From: JAWXCE01 sp033764775
GTDB taxonomy: Bacteria > Pseudomonadota > Alphaproteobacteria > Rhizobiales > Rhodomicrobiaceae
Assembly: GCA_033764775.1 (NCBI GenBank)
Contig: JANRIQ010000027.1
Location: 263,459 to 327,458 of the forward strand
Reading direction: 5' to 3'
Length of the DNA: 64,000 nt
The notes below the pieces were generated by a model. The model ran no database searches. It was given only the letters and a program-made list of their open reading frames with translations, and was not told where the DNA came from. The position numbers and the translations under genes are program-made. Shown in pieces: positions 33,270 to 42,827 of this stretch (position 1 is its first letter; the number at the start of each line of letters is the position of its first letter).

Positions 33270-34037
33270 ATGAAGCTTGGCAACGGAGTGAGCGCGATCG
33301 TCGCGGGAGGCGCGACCGGCCTCGGCGCGGCCGCGGCGGAAAAGCTGGCCTCGAAAGGCTGCAAGGTCGCCATCCTCGACATGTACCGCGAACCGGGCGA
33401 GGCGCTCGCCCGCAAGATCGGCGGCATCTACTGCCACCTCGAAATCTCCAGCGAAATCACCGTTGACACAGCCTTCGATTTCGCCCGCGAGGAGAATGGG
33501 ATCGAGCGCGTGCTCGTCAATTGCGCGGGCGTCGCCATCGAGCAGCGCGCGGCGTGGCGCGACCCGCAGGGCCGCATTCACATCCACGACGTGCCGAGCT
33601 TCGAGCGCCTGCTGCAGGTCAACCTGACGGGCACCTTCTACATGGCGGTCAAGGCGGCGCAAGGGATGATGTCGCTGCCGCCGCTCGACAACGGCATGCG
33701 CGGCGTCATCATCAATTCGGCGTCCGTCGCGGCGGAGGACGGGCTGGAGGGGCAGGCGGCCTACGCGGCGTCCGAGGGCGGTGTTCTGGCGCTCACGCGA
33801 CCGCTCGCCCGCGATCTCGTGGACGACGGCGTGCGCGTAGTCACCATCATGCCGGGGCGCTACGACACCATGATGTTCACCGAGCGCTCCACCGACGTGC
33901 GCCAGATGGTCGGCACGACGAAGCAGCAGCCGGACGGCATGAGCGACCCCAAGGAGTTCGCCGAAATGGTTGTGAAACTGTGCGAAGACGATCAGTATAA
34001 CGGGCAGGTCATCCGCCTGAGCGGCGCCAAAGGCTGA
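33270..34037 (+). CDS. SDR family protein with the catalytic lysine replaced
   Basis: A 255-residue short-chain dehydrogenase-fold protein, similar along its length to the next gene. The cofactor glycine motif reads AGGATGLGAA and the NCAG motif and Ser (INSASVAA) are kept, but the active-site YxxxK reads YAASE: Tyr165 is present and the lysine is Glu169 (GAG codon). In SDR enzymes this lysine lowers the tyrosine pKa and holds the nicotinamide ribose, so normal catalysis is unlikely. It resembles type II 3-hydroxyacyl-CoA dehydrogenases. It is probably a partner of, or a decaying copy of, the downstream paralogue. Confidence 0.87.
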   Translation: MKLGNGVSAIVAGGATGLGAAAAEKLASKGCKVAILDMYREPGEALARKIGGIYCHLEISSEITVDTAFDFAREENGIERVLVNCAGVAIEQRAAWRDPQGRIHIHDVPSFERLLQVNLTGTFYMAVKAAQGMMSLPPLDNGMRGVIINSASVAAEDGLEGQAAYAASEGGVLALTRPLARDLVDDGVRVVTIMPGRYDTMMFTERSTDVRQMVGTTKQQPDGMSDPKEFAEMVVKLCEDDQYNGQVIRLSGAKG

Positions 34038-34100
34038 GCGCTCGCCGAGGGCGACTACAGGCCCGCGCCAAGCACGATCGGGCCGGGACGGGAGAAGCCC

Positions 34101-34883
34101 ATGAAGCTTGAGGGTTTGAGCGCCGTGGTGACAGGCGGCGCGTCCGGCCTCGGAGCCGCCGCCGCCGAAGCGCTTGCAGCCGCAGGAGCGAAGGTCGCCA
34201 TTCTCGATCTCAACCGCGACGTGGGCGAGGCGCTCGCCGCAAAGATAGGCGGCCTGTTCCGCCATTGCGACGTCACCAACGAGGTGACAGTCGAGTCCGC
34301 GCTCGCCTCGGCCCGCGCCGCGCATGGCGTGGAGCGCGTGCTGGTCAACTGCGCGGGCGTCGCCATCGGTCAGCGCACGGTGCGGCGCGATCGCGAGACA
34401 GGCGCGATTATCCCCCACTCTCTCGCCGCGTTTGAGAAGGTCATCGCCGTCAACCTCACCGGCACGTTCTATATGATGACGCAGTGCGCCGCCGCGATGA
34501 TGACGCTGCCGCCCATGCTCCCGGACGGCGCGCGCGGGGTGATCGTCAACACCGCCTCCGTCGCCGCGCAAGACGGGCAGATCGGTCAGATCGCCTATGC
34601 GGCCTCGAAGGGCGGCGTCGCGGCCATGACGCTGCCCGCCGCGCGCGACCTGGCGAAGGACGGAATCCGCGTTGTCGCCATCCTCCCCGGCCTGTTCGAC
34701 ACGCCAATGTTCGCAGGGCTGCCGGATGAGGCCCGCCAAGCTCTCAGCGCCGGCGTGCCGTTCCCCTCGCGCCTCGGCAAACCGGCGGAGTACGGCGCGC
34801 TTGTTCGCCATATCTGCGAGAACGACATGCTGAACGGCGAGTGCATCCGGCTGGACGGCGCGGTTCGGCTGGCGCCGAGATGA
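34101..34883 (+). CDS. SDR family 3-hydroxyacyl-CoA dehydrogenase-like protein
   Basis: A 260-residue short-chain dehydrogenase with a complete active site: TGGASGLGAA for NAD(P), NCAG, the serine in VNTASVAAQDG, and YAASK (Tyr166, Lys170). FDTPMFAGLP and the C-terminal LNGECIRLDGA fit the HSD17B10-like 3-hydroxyacyl-CoA dehydrogenase group. It follows its paralogue by 63 bp and overlaps the phosphatase gene by 4 bp. Confidence 0.9.
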   Translation: MKLEGLSAVVTGGASGLGAAAAEALAAAGAKVAILDLNRDVGEALAAKIGGLFRHCDVTNEVTVESALASARAAHGVERVLVNCAGVAIGQRTVRRDRETGAIIPHSLAAFEKVIAVNLTGTFYMMTQCAAAMMTLPPMLPDGARGVIVNTASVAAQDGQIGQIAYAASKGGVAAMTLPAARDLAKDGIRVVAILPGLFDTPMFAGLPDEARQALSAGVPFPSRLGKPAEYGALVRHICENDMLNGECIRLDGAVRLAPR

Positions 34884-35368
34884 CCCGCGTTTTGTTCGTC
34901 TGCCTCGGCAACATCTGCCGTTCGCCGATGGCGCAAGGCGTGTTCCGCGCGATGGCGGCGGCGGATGGCGTCGCGGTCGAGACGGACTCGGCGGGCACGA
35001 GCGATTATCACGCGGGCGATCCGCCCGACCCTCGCGCGCAGGCCGCCATGCGCGCACGCGGCTTCGACATTTCGGACTTGCGCGCGCGCCGCGTCAGCCG
35101 GGCGGACTTTACACGCTTCGACTACATTCTCGCCATGGACGAAATGAACCTTGGCGATCTGCGCGAGCTCGCGCCGCCAGACTTTCCCGGCGTGGTGCGC
35201 CTGTTCCTCGACTATGCGCCGGGCGCGGGCGCGCGCGAAGTCCCAGACCCGTATTTCGGCGGCGACGAAGGTTTCGCGGATGTTTACGCGCTGATCGACC
35301 GGGCGAGCCGCGGGCTGCTGGAGGAAATCAAAGCGCGAGCCGCGCCCGCGCCGCAATTGCGTGAGTAA
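34880..35368 (+). CDS. Low-molecular-weight protein tyrosine phosphatase
   Basis: A 162-residue phosphatase. VLFVCLGNICRSPMAQGVF contains the CxxxxxR(S/T) P-loop near the N-terminus, and VPDPYFGG carries the general acid Asp. The start ATG overlaps the SDR stop (ATGA). LMW-PTPs dephosphorylate protein tyrosine or arginine, or small phosphates. Confidence 0.93.
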   Translation: MTRVLFVCLGNICRSPMAQGVFRAMAAADGVAVETDSAGTSDYHAGDPPDPRAQAAMRARGFDISDLRARRVSRADFTRFDYILAMDEMNLGDLRELAPPDFPGVVRLFLDYAPGAGAREVPDPYFGGDEGFADVYALIDRASRGLLEEIKARAAPAPQLRE

Positions 35369-35400
35369 CCGGAGAGGCGTTTCAAACCGGAGATTTTTTC

Positions 35401-36222
35401 ATGCCGACGATCAAAACCGCCGATGGGACGGAGATTTACTTCAAAGACTGGAGTTCCGGCAAACCGGTGTTCTTCAGCCACGGTTGGCCGCTCAACTCCG
35501 ACATGTGGGAATACCAGATGGAATTTCTGGCGAGCCATGGCCTGCGTTGCATCGCCCATGATCGCCGTGGCTTCGGCCGCTCCTCGCAGCCATGGCAGGG
35601 CAACAATTACGACACCTTCGCCGACGACATCGCGGCGGTGATGAACGCGCTAAACCTCTCCGACGTAACGCTCGTCGGCTTCTCCATGGGCGGCGGCGAC
35701 GTGGCGCGCTATATCTCACGGCATGGCGCCTCCCGCGTCTCGAAGGCGGTGCTCATCGGCGCGGTGACGCCGTTCCTCTTGAAGACCGCCGACAACCCGA
35801 ACGGCGCCGACAAATCCGTGTTCGACGGGATGCGGGCGGGGATCACCGCCGACCGCGCCGAGTTCTTCAACGGTTTCGGCCGCGTGTTCATGGGCGCGGA
35901 CAATCCGGCGCTGAAGGTGTCCGAGGGCGTTCTCAGGCAAACGCATAACCTGGCGCTGATGGCGTCGTTGAAAAGCACGCTCGACTGTGTGATCGCGTTC
36001 TCGGAGACCGACTTCCGCCCCGACCTGAAGAACTTCACGATGCCGACGCTTATCATCCACGGCGACGCGGACACCATTGTGCCGATCGATCTTACGGCGC
36101 GCGAGGCGCATCGCATGATCCCTGGTTCGCGGCTGGAGGTCTATGAGGGCGCGCCGCACGGGCTGTGTTTCACGCACAAGGATCGGATGAACGCCGACCT
36201 GCTCGCGTTCATCAACGGCTAG
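35401..36222 (+). CDS. Alpha/beta hydrolase, non-haem haloperoxidase/arylesterase type
   Basis: A 273-residue serine hydrolase. HGWPLNSDMWEYQMEFL has the oxyanion-hole HGWP, VGFSMGGGDVARY the nucleophile serine, IHGDADTIVPID the acid and APHGLCFTH the histidine. This is the family of cofactor-free haloperoxidases, which are esterases or perhydrolases. GGAGATTTTTTC lies before the ATG. Confidence 0.92.
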   Translation: MPTIKTADGTEIYFKDWSSGKPVFFSHGWPLNSDMWEYQMEFLASHGLRCIAHDRRGFGRSSQPWQGNNYDTFADDIAAVMNALNLSDVTLVGFSMGGGDVARYISRHGASRVSKAVLIGAVTPFLLKTADNPNGADKSVFDGMRAGITADRAEFFNGFGRVFMGADNPALKVSEGVLRQTHNLALMASLKSTLDCVIAFSETDFRPDLKNFTMPTLIIHGDADTIVPIDLTAREAHRMIPGSRLEVYEGAPHGLCFTHKDRMNADLLAFING

Positions 36223-36780
36223 CTACTCCTCCTCGTCGCCCTCGGCGCCGTAGAGCGAGTAGGTCTCCTCCACCACATACGGCCCGCCGCCCTGATGCGC
36301 GCGGGCCGAGAACAGGGCGAAGCGCTTGACGGGAAATGTGAACCGCAAGCGGGCGCCGGCGGTCTGGAGATAATGCGCCACCTCGCTGGCAAGCGCGTGG
36401 TTCAGCCGCGCAAGCGTGATATGCGGCGTGTAGTTCTGCGTCTCAGGCGGTAGGCCCGCCGTCCGCGCCGCGCGCTCGGTGAGCTTTTGCAAGCGCAGGA
36501 GCGCCTCGCACGGCGTCATCGCCGCCCAGACTGAGCGCGGCTTGTCCCCGCCGAAGCTGCCGAGGCCGTTGATCTCCACATCGAACGCCCCCGCCTCGAT
36601 GTCGGCGAGCGCGTCGGCGAAATCGCCCGCCTGCTCGTTCGTCACGTCCCCGGCGAAGCGCAGCGTGATGTGATAGTTCGCAGGCTCCACCCATTTCGCT
36701 CCGTGAAGGCCGCCGCGCAGCATGGAAAGCTGCGCCTTCGCCATCTCCGGCAGTTCGATCCCGGCGAACAGTCTCGGCAT
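36223..36780 (-). CDS. thpR: RNA 2',3'-cyclic phosphodiesterase
   Basis: A 185-residue 2H phosphoesterase with the two signature tetrapeptides HITL (in ANYHITLRF and YTPHITLAR) that supply the catalytic histidines, and the LigT/ThpR N-terminus MPRLFAGIELPE. It hydrolyses 2',3'-cyclic phosphate ends of RNA or 2',5' linkages. The C-terminus is acidic. Its stop abuts the hydrolase gene (convergent); it follows the aldo/keto reductase by 6 bp. Confidence 0.92.
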   Translation of the reverse strand: MPRLFAGIELPEMAKAQLSMLRGGLHGAKWVEPANYHITLRFAGDVTNEQAGDFADALADIEAGAFDVEINGLGSFGGDKPRSVWAAMTPCEALLRLQKLTERAARTAGLPPETQNYTPHITLARLNHALASEVAHYLQTAGARLRFTFPVKRFALFSARAHQGGGPYVVEETYSLYGAEGDEEE

Positions 36781-36786
36781 GGCGCG

Positions 36787-37827
36787 TCAAGGGCACGGGT
36801 TGGAGTGCATGAGGTGGATGTCCTCGATGCGTTTCAGCACGTCGGCGCTCAGCACCAGCCTGGCGCTGGCGATGTCCGTCTTGAGTTGCGCCATCGTCGT
36901 CGCGCCGATGATGTTCGAGGTCACGAACGGCTGCTGCGTGACATACTGGAGCGCCATCTGCGCCGGATCGAGCCCCGCCTCGCGAGCAAGCGCAAGATAG
37001 GCGGAGATGGCGGCGGCGGCGGGCGGCGTTTCATAGCGGCCGAGCCGCTGGAACAGCGCCTTGCGGGAGCCGGCCGGGAGCGCCCCGCCCTCATACTTGC
37101 CGGAGAGATACCCTTGCGCGAGGGGAGAATACGCAAGCAGGCCCACTTGCTCGCGGTGCGCGAACTCGGCGAGATCGATCTCGAAGGTGCGGTTCAGGAG
37201 GTTGTAGGCGTTCTGGATGGATGCGATGCGCGGCGCGCCGGTCCGCTCGGCCGCCCGCAGATGCTCCGCCACGCCCCAGGAAGTCTCGTTCGAGACCCCC
37301 ACATGCCGCACTTTGCCCTGTCGCGCGAGCTCGGCCATCGCGTCGAGCGTCTCCTCAATGGGCACGGCGTCGCCTTCCATGCGGCGATAGTTCAGCCCGC
37401 CGAAAATCTCCAGCGGCCGATCGGGCCAGTGCGTCTGATAGAGGTCGATGTAATCCGTGCGCAGCCGGCGCAAGCTGCCCTCCACCGCCTCGAAAATCTG
37501 CGCGCGCGTGAGCCGGCCGGGCGAGCCGTCCTTGCGGAACCAGGTCATCTGCGTGCGGCCGACGACCTTGGTGGCGATTACGATCTTGTCGCGGTTCTTG
37601 CGCGTCGCCATCCAGGAGCCGATCACCTCCTCGGTGCGGCCTTGCGTCTCCCGGCGCGGCGGGATGGGGTAAAGCTCGGCGGTGTCGAAGAAGTTGATCC
37701 CCTCGCCAACCGCGTAATCCATCTGCTCGTGGCCCTCGGCCTCGGTATTCTGCTGGCCCCAGGTCATGGTGCCGAGGCACAGGGCGGAGACCTTCACGCC
37801 CGTGCGGCCAAGCTCGCGATACTCCAT
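36787..37827 (-). CDS. Aldo/keto reductase (Tas/YghZ-like)
   Basis: A 346-residue (beta/alpha)8 NADPH oxidoreductase. MEYRELGRTGVKVSALCLGTMTWG at the start, NFFDTAELYP with catalytic Asp and Tyr, IATKVVG with the lysine and YQTHWPDRP with the histidine are all present, and GATTMAQLKTDIAS binds NADPH. The closest well-known relative by motif is the Tas protein. It is 10 bp downstream of the arylesterase gene. Confidence 0.93.
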   Translation of the reverse strand: MEYRELGRTGVKVSALCLGTMTWGQQNTEAEGHEQMDYAVGEGINFFDTAELYPIPPRRETQGRTEEVIGSWMATRKNRDKIVIATKVVGRTQMTWFRKDGSPGRLTRAQIFEAVEGSLRRLRTDYIDLYQTHWPDRPLEIFGGLNYRRMEGDAVPIEETLDAMAELARQGKVRHVGVSNETSWGVAEHLRAAERTGAPRIASIQNAYNLLNRTFEIDLAEFAHREQVGLLAYSPLAQGYLSGKYEGGALPAGSRKALFQRLGRYETPPAAAAISAYLALAREAGLDPAQMALQYVTQQPFVTSNIIGATTMAQLKTDIASARLVLSADVLKRIEDIHLMHSNPCP

Positions 37828-37837
37828 GCGTCCCCCT

Positions 37838-38503
37838 TTACGACGGCGTTTTGCGCGCCTGCGCCCGCGCGATGAGCGCCTCCACGTTCGGCGTGATGTT
37901 TTTCACGATTTCGGCCACTCCCTCCGCCGTCGGGTGAATGCCGTCGGGCAGGTTGAGCGCGCGGTTCATGGCGACGCCTTCCAGAAAAAAAGGATATAGC
38001 AGCGCGCCGTGTTTTTCCGCCAGCCTTGGATAAATGGCGCGAAACGCGTCCGTGTAGTCGCGGCCCATGTTGCGCGGGGCCTCCATGCCCGCCAGCAGCA
38101 CGGGAACGCCGCGCGCGGCGAGCCTCGCTAAAATTTGATCAAGGGCTTTCTCTGTCTGCGGGGTGGGCAGGCCGCGCAGGGCGTCGTTGGCTCCCAACTC
38201 CACGATGACGGCGTCGGCCGGGCCCGAGAGCGCCCAGTCGAGCCGCGCCAACCCCTCAGCCGCCGTTTCTCCCGATACGCCCGCATTCTCAACTCGCACA
38301 TCGTAACCCTTGGCCCGCAACGCTTTCTCCAACTGCGCGGGAAAGGACTTGTCAGGGGGGAGCTGATAACCCGCCGTCAGGCTGTCGCCGAACGCGACGA
38401 TGGTGAGCGGCGTCTCCGCTCGCGCCGCAGTCCCCGCGAGCGCGCCCAAAACAGCCGCCGCCCTCGTAAACGCCGCGATGTTTCGCCATATCACGTCATG
38501 CAT
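37838..38503 (-). CDS. tesA: TesA-like periplasmic arylesterase/lysophospholipase (SGNH)
   Basis: A 221-residue secreted GDSL hydrolase. After the signal (HDVIWRNIAAFTRAAAVLGALAGTAARA) the four SGNH blocks are clear: VAFGDSLTAGYQ, GVSGETAAEG, ELGANDALRG and DGIHPTAEG. It hydrolyses acyl-CoA, aryl esters or lysophospholipids. The gene is divergent from a YbbA-type ABC ATPase, the arrangement also seen in Escherichia coli tesA-ybbA-ybbP. The much longer upstream open frame is only shadow over that gene. Confidence 0.92.
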   Translation of the reverse strand: MHDVIWRNIAAFTRAAAVLGALAGTAARAETPLTIVAFGDSLTAGYQLPPDKSFPAQLEKALRAKGYDVRVENAGVSGETAAEGLARLDWALSGPADAVIVELGANDALRGLPTPQTEKALDQILARLAARGVPVLLAGMEAPRNMGRDYTDAFRAIYPRLAEKHGALLYPFFLEGVAMNRALNLPDGIHPTAEGVAEIVKNITPNVEALIARAQARKTPS

Positions 38504-38566
38504 TCGACACCTCGATCCGTTTCGCCGTTTTTCCGTGTGTTCATCGGCATATAAGAAAGCTTCTCC

Positions 38567-39253
38567 GTGACGCATCCCCTCATTGACCTTCAAGACGTTC
38601 ACTTGACCCTGAACAGCGCCGCCGGGCCGGTGAGCATTCTGCGCGGCGCGGACATATCGATCGCGGCAGGCGAAACGGTCGCCATCGTCGGCCCCAGCGG
38701 CTCGGGCAAATCGTCGCTGCTGATGGTGATGACTGGCCTTGAACGGGCGACGAGCGGCCGGGTGCGGGTGGCCGGTCATGATTTCACCGCGCTCGACGAG
38801 GAGGCGCTCGCCCGAGCGCGCGGGGCCTCCATCGGCATTGTGTTCCAGTCTTTTCATCTCGTGCCCACCATGACGGCGCTTGAAAATGTGGCGCTGCCGC
38901 TCGAGTTCGCCGGCGAGTCCAAAGCCTTCGACAGGGCCGAGGAGGCGCTTCGCACCGTCGGCCTGTCGCGCCGGTTCGACCACTTTCCTAGCCAGCTTTC
39001 GGGCGGCGAGCAGCAGCGGGTGGCGCTCGCGCGCGCCATCGCGCCGCGGCCGAAAATCCTGTTCGCCGACGAACCGACGGGCAATCTCGATCAAAAGACG
39101 GGACGGCAGGTGATGGACCTGATTTTCGACATGCACAAGAAACAGGACGCGACCCTCGTCCTCATCACGCACGATCCGGCGCTGGCGGCGCGCTGCGGCC
39201 GCGTCATCCGCGTCGAGGACGGACGCACCACCGAGGAGCGCGCCGCCGCATGA
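38567..39253 (+). CDS. ABC transporter ATPase YbbA-like
   Basis: A 228-residue MacB/LolD-type ATPase starting at GTG. Walker A is GPSGSGKSS, the Q-loop VFQSFHLVPTMTALENV, the signature LSGGEQQRVALARA, Walker B ILFADEPTGNLD and the H-loop LITHD. It overlaps the permease gene by 4 bp. With the divergent tesA it forms the conserved tesA/ybbA/ybbP neighbourhood. Confidence 0.92.
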   Translation: MTHPLIDLQDVHLTLNSAAGPVSILRGADISIAAGETVAIVGPSGSGKSSLLMVMTGLERATSGRVRVAGHDFTALDEEALARARGASIGIVFQSFHLVPTMTALENVALPLEFAGESKAFDRAEEALRTVGLSRRFDHFPSQLSGGEQQRVALARAIAPRPKILFADEPTGNLDQKTGRQVMDLIFDMHKKQDATLVLITHDPALAARCGRVIRVEDGRTTEERAAA

Positions 39254-41805
39254 CCGTCATCACCGACACGGCCGCGCCATCCCGCGCTCGCGGCGTCACG
39301 CCACTGCCTCTCCGCCTCGCCGTACGCGACCTGCGCGGCGGGCTGACCGGATTTTACGTGTTCATCGCGTGCATCGCGCTGGGCGTCGCGGCGATCGCAG
39401 CGGTGCGCACCGTGGCGGGCGCGCTGGAGGCCGGGGTGGCCCGCGGGGGCCGCATCCTGCTCGGCGGCGACCTGGACGCGAGCGTCATCCACCGACGCGC
39501 GACCAACGAAGAGCGAGCGCTCATCGCGCCCTGGGGCGACATGAGCGAAACGGCGACCTTGCGCGGCATGGCCCGCACGACGGACGGCGCGCGGCAGGCG
39601 CTTGTGGACATCAAGGCTGTGGATGGAGCCTACCCGCTTTACGGCCAAGTCGAGTTGGAGGGCGGGGGCCGTCTCGCGGACGCCATCGCGGGCGCTGGCG
39701 CAGCGATTGACGCCGGCCTCGCCGCGCAGCTCGGCCTCACGCTCGGGGAGACGATCGCGCTTGGCCAGGCGCGCGTCGCCGTGTCCGCCATCATCTCCCG
39801 GGAGCCTGACCGCATCGCGGGCGGCCCGGCCTTCGGCCCACGGGTCCTCATCTCGAACGAAACCCTGCGCAAGACGGAACTGGACGAGCCGGGCAGCCTC
39901 ATCCGCTGGCATTACAAGCTGCGCATGGCGGATGACCGCAGCGTGGAGGCGTTCCGCGCGGCGCTCGGCATGCGCCTCGGGGAGACCGGGTTCTCCATCC
40001 GCGACAGCTCCGACCCTTCGCCCGGCCTGCGCCGCAATGTGGAGCGGCTGACGAGTTTTCTCACCCTCGCGGGTCTGGCGGCGCTGCTGACCGGCGGGGT
40101 GGGCGTCGCCAACGCCGTCTCCGCGTTTATCGAGCGCAAGCGCAGGTCCATCGCGATTTACAAGGCGCTCGGGGCTTCGGCGCGGCTCGTCAACCAGACC
40201 ATGCTCATCGAGGTGCTGCTTATCGCCGCCCTCGGCGTGGCCATCGGCCTGGCCATTGGCGTGGGCGCGCCCATCGCGGCGTTGCAGGCGGCGGCCCCGC
40301 TCCTGCCGTTCCGTCTCGATGTCGGCTTCGACCCTAGCGCGGCGCTGCTGGCGGCGGCCTACGGATTTCTCACCGCCCTCGCCTTCATGCTGTGGCCTCT
40401 CGGCCGGGCGAACGGCGTCAAGGCGGCCGAACTGCTGCGCGGCGGCTCCGCGGGAAGGTTTTTGCCGCCGCGGGCGTTTCTAATCGGCTCGGGTTTGAGC
40501 GCGGCGGCGCTCGTGGCGGCGGCCGTCGCCTTCTCATCGGACCCGTGGATCGCGTTATGGGCCTGCGTCGCGCTTGCCGGGCTGTTCGTTCTGTTTCTGG
40601 GCGTCGGCGAAGCTTTGAGGCGGCTGGCCGCGCGGGCGCCGCGTCCACGCTCCCACGCCGTGGCTCTGGCCCTGCGCTCGCTCGGACGGCCCGGCGGACT
40701 GACGCGGCAAGCGGCGGTCTCCCTCGGCTCCGGCCTCACGCTCCTGACGGCGATCGCGCTCGTCGGCGCTTCGCTCACCGCCGATCTGAACGGCCAACTC
40801 CCCGAAAAAGCGCCGTCGCACTTTTTCGTGGGCGTGCCCAAAAACGAGTATGACCGCTTCGCCGCCGTGATCGCCGCCCAGGCCCCGGGCGCGAAGCTTT
40901 CGCAAGCGCCGATGCTGCGCGGGCGGATGGTGTCGCTCGCCGGCGTACCGGTCGATCAGATCAAGGCGCCGGAAAGCGCGGAATGGGTGTTGAAGGGCGA
41001 CCGGGGCCTAACCTTCGAGGCGGCCCCGCCGAAGGACTCGCAGATTGTCGAGGGCGCCTGGTGGCCGAAGGATTACGCCGGCGAGCCGCTGGTGTCGTTC
41101 GAGGTGGAGCTCGCCCGCGCGCTCGGCCTCAAGATCGGCGACGCCGTGACGGTGAACGTGCTCGGGCGCAACATCACCGCGCGGCTCGCCAACATGCGCA
41201 CCGTCAAGTGGGAATCCCTCGACATCAACTTCGTGATGATCTTCTCGCCGAACACGCTCGCCGCCGCGCCCTACAGCATTCTGGCGACGCTCGACTGGGA
41301 CGAGCGCTCGCCGGAGGCTCAGGCGGCGGTGGTGAATGCAGTGGCGCGCGACTTTCCCGGCGTCACGGCGGTGCGCGTGGCGGACGTTCTGGCGGCTTTG
41401 AGCGGCGTAGTCTCCCGCGTGCTGCTGGCCATCCAAGCGGCGGGCGGCCTCACCATGGCCGCAGGCGTGCTCGTACTCGCGGGCGCGTTGGCGGCGGCCC
41501 AGGAGCGGCGCGTCTATGACGCCGTGATCTTCAAGACGCTGGGCGCGACCCGGGGGCGCATCCTCGCGGCCTATGCGGCGGAGCAAATCCTGCTGGCGCT
41601 CGGGGTCGGAGTCGTGGCGTCGCTCCTCGGGCTGGCGGCGGCCTACGCCATCGTCACGCAGCTTTTTGGGACGCCGCTTCACATCTCGGTATGGGCTTTG
41701 TTGCAAGCGGTCGCGATAACGACTAGTCTGATGCTTGTGTTTGGGTTGGCCGTCGCGTTCCGGGTCTTGAGAACGCGAGCAGCCGGCCGATTACGATCCG
41801 GCTGA
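39250..41805 (+). CDS. FtsX-family ABC permease YbbP-like
   Basis: An 851-residue membrane protein with about ten helices: an N-terminal one (GFYVFIACIALGVAAIAAV), a large periplasmic domain, an FtsX block around residues 260-400 (LAGLAALLTGGVGVANAVSAFIERKRRSIAIYKALGAS), a second periplasmic domain and a C-terminal FtsX block (KTLGATRGRILAAYAAEQILLAL). It would use energy from the YbbA-like ATPase for envelope lipid or lipoprotein handling. Confidence 0.92.
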   Translation: MTVITDTAAPSRARGVTPLPLRLAVRDLRGGLTGFYVFIACIALGVAAIAAVRTVAGALEAGVARGGRILLGGDLDASVIHRRATNEERALIAPWGDMSETATLRGMARTTDGARQALVDIKAVDGAYPLYGQVELEGGGRLADAIAGAGAAIDAGLAAQLGLTLGETIALGQARVAVSAIISREPDRIAGGPAFGPRVLISNETLRKTELDEPGSLIRWHYKLRMADDRSVEAFRAALGMRLGETGFSIRDSSDPSPGLRRNVERLTSFLTLAGLAALLTGGVGVANAVSAFIERKRRSIAIYKALGASARLVNQTMLIEVLLIAALGVAIGLAIGVGAPIAALQAAAPLLPFRLDVGFDPSAALLAAAYGFLTALAFMLWPLGRANGVKAAELLRGGSAGRFLPPRAFLIGSGLSAAALVAAAVAFSSDPWIALWACVALAGLFVLFLGVGEALRRLAARAPRPRSHAVALALRSLGRPGGLTRQAAVSLGSGLTLLTAIALVGASLTADLNGQLPEKAPSHFFVGVPKNEYDRFAAVIAAQAPGAKLSQAPMLRGRMVSLAGVPVDQIKAPESAEWVLKGDRGLTFEAAPPKDSQIVEGAWWPKDYAGEPLVSFEVELARALGLKIGDAVTVNVLGRNITARLANMRTVKWESLDINFVMIFSPNTLAAAPYSILATLDWDERSPEAQAAVVNAVARDFPGVTAVRVADVLAALSGVVSRVLLAIQAAGGLTMAAGVLVLAGALAAAQERRVYDAVIFKTLGATRGRILAAYAAEQILLALGVGVVASLLGLAAAYAIVTQLFGTPLHISVWALLQAVAITTSLMLVFGLAVAFRVLRTRAAGRLRSG

Positions 41806-41923
41806 GCGAGCGTAACGTTGACGCTCTTGTTTTGACCGGGCGCGCTTATAAATAGGGTAATGTGGAGGCGCGCGCCTGCGCTCCGCCACACATGGCTCGT
41901 TTCTAACTGGGGTTAATGACACT

Positions 41924-42721
41924 ATGGCCGAATATGACCGACTGAACGCCAGCCGCGTCAACGTTGGCGCCCGCGCGGACTCCTATGCCGTTGACGAGGG
42001 CCTACGGGCTTATATGCTCGGCGTTTACAACTACATGGCGATTGGCATGGCCATTACCGGCCTCGTCGCCTACTTCCTGTTCTCCATGGCCATCACGCCG
42101 GACGCCGCCTCCGCCGCGCTGGTCAACGGCAAACCGCTCGCCGTCAAAGGCATGTATCTGACCGAGTTCGGCCGGACGCTGTTCGTCAGCCCGCTGAAAT
42201 ACGTGCTAATGTTCGCGCCGCTGGTGATGGTGTTCATCTTCGCCGCGCGCATCCACTCCATGAGCGTGCCGTCGGCGCAAGCCACCTTCTGGCTCTACGC
42301 CGCCCTCGTCGGCGCCTCGATCGCGTCCATCTTCCTGATTTACACGCAAGCCTCCATCGCGCGCGTGTTCTTCATCACGGCGGCCTCGTTCGGCGCTCTC
42401 AGCTTGTGGGGCTACACCACGAAGAAAGACCTCTCGGGTTGGGGTTCGTTCCTGTTCATCGGCCTCGTGGGCGTGCTCATCGCCTCGATCGTGAACATCT
42501 TCGTAGGCTCCACCGCGCTCCAATTCGCCGTATCGGTAATCGGCGTGCTCGTGTTCGCCGGCCTGACCGCCTACGACACGCAGCAAATCAAGGAGCAGTA
42601 TTACGAGGGGGATGACGCAACGACCGCCGGGCGCAAGTCCATCATGGGCGCGTTGAGCCTGTATCTCAACTTCCTCAACATGTTCCTCATGCTGCTCTCG
42701 CTGTTCGGCAACCGCGAGTAA
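41924..42721 (+). CDS. Bax inhibitor-1/YccA family membrane protein
   Basis: A 265-residue protein with seven hydrophobic helices. GLRAYMLGVYNYMAIGMAITGLVAYFL at the first helix and the last part AYDTQQIKEQYYEGD...SLYLNFLNMFLMLLSLFG are hallmarks of the BI-1/YccA/TMBIM family, including the acidic residues that form the calcium-sensing site in relatives. It is a single gene followed by a good terminator. Confidence 0.94.
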   Translation: MAEYDRLNASRVNVGARADSYAVDEGLRAYMLGVYNYMAIGMAITGLVAYFLFSMAITPDAASAALVNGKPLAVKGMYLTEFGRTLFVSPLKYVLMFAPLVMVFIFAARIHSMSVPSAQATFWLYAALVGASIASIFLIYTQASIARVFFITAASFGALSLWGYTTKKDLSGWGSFLFIGLVGVLIASIVNIFVGSTALQFAVSVIGVLVFAGLTAYDTQQIKEQYYEGDDATTAGRKSIMGALSLYLNFLNMFLMLLSLFGNRE

Positions 42722-42738
42722 CAACACAATCTGCGATG

Positions 42739-42766
42739 AAGGCTCCGCTCTGGCGGGGCCTTTTTC
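42739..42766 (+). terminator. Rho-independent terminator after the Bax-inhibitor-like gene
   Basis: An inverted repeat (GGCTCCGC at 42741-42748 with GCGGGGCC at 42753-42760, loop TCTG with one mismatch position) is followed by TTTTT at 42761-42765. It ends the Bax-inhibitor-like transcript. Confidence 0.85.
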
Positions 42767-42827
42767 GTGGGCGCTTGACAGACTAGCGAAGGCGACTTTT
42801 GCCAGGGGCCGCGCCCCGTAAGAAGCC

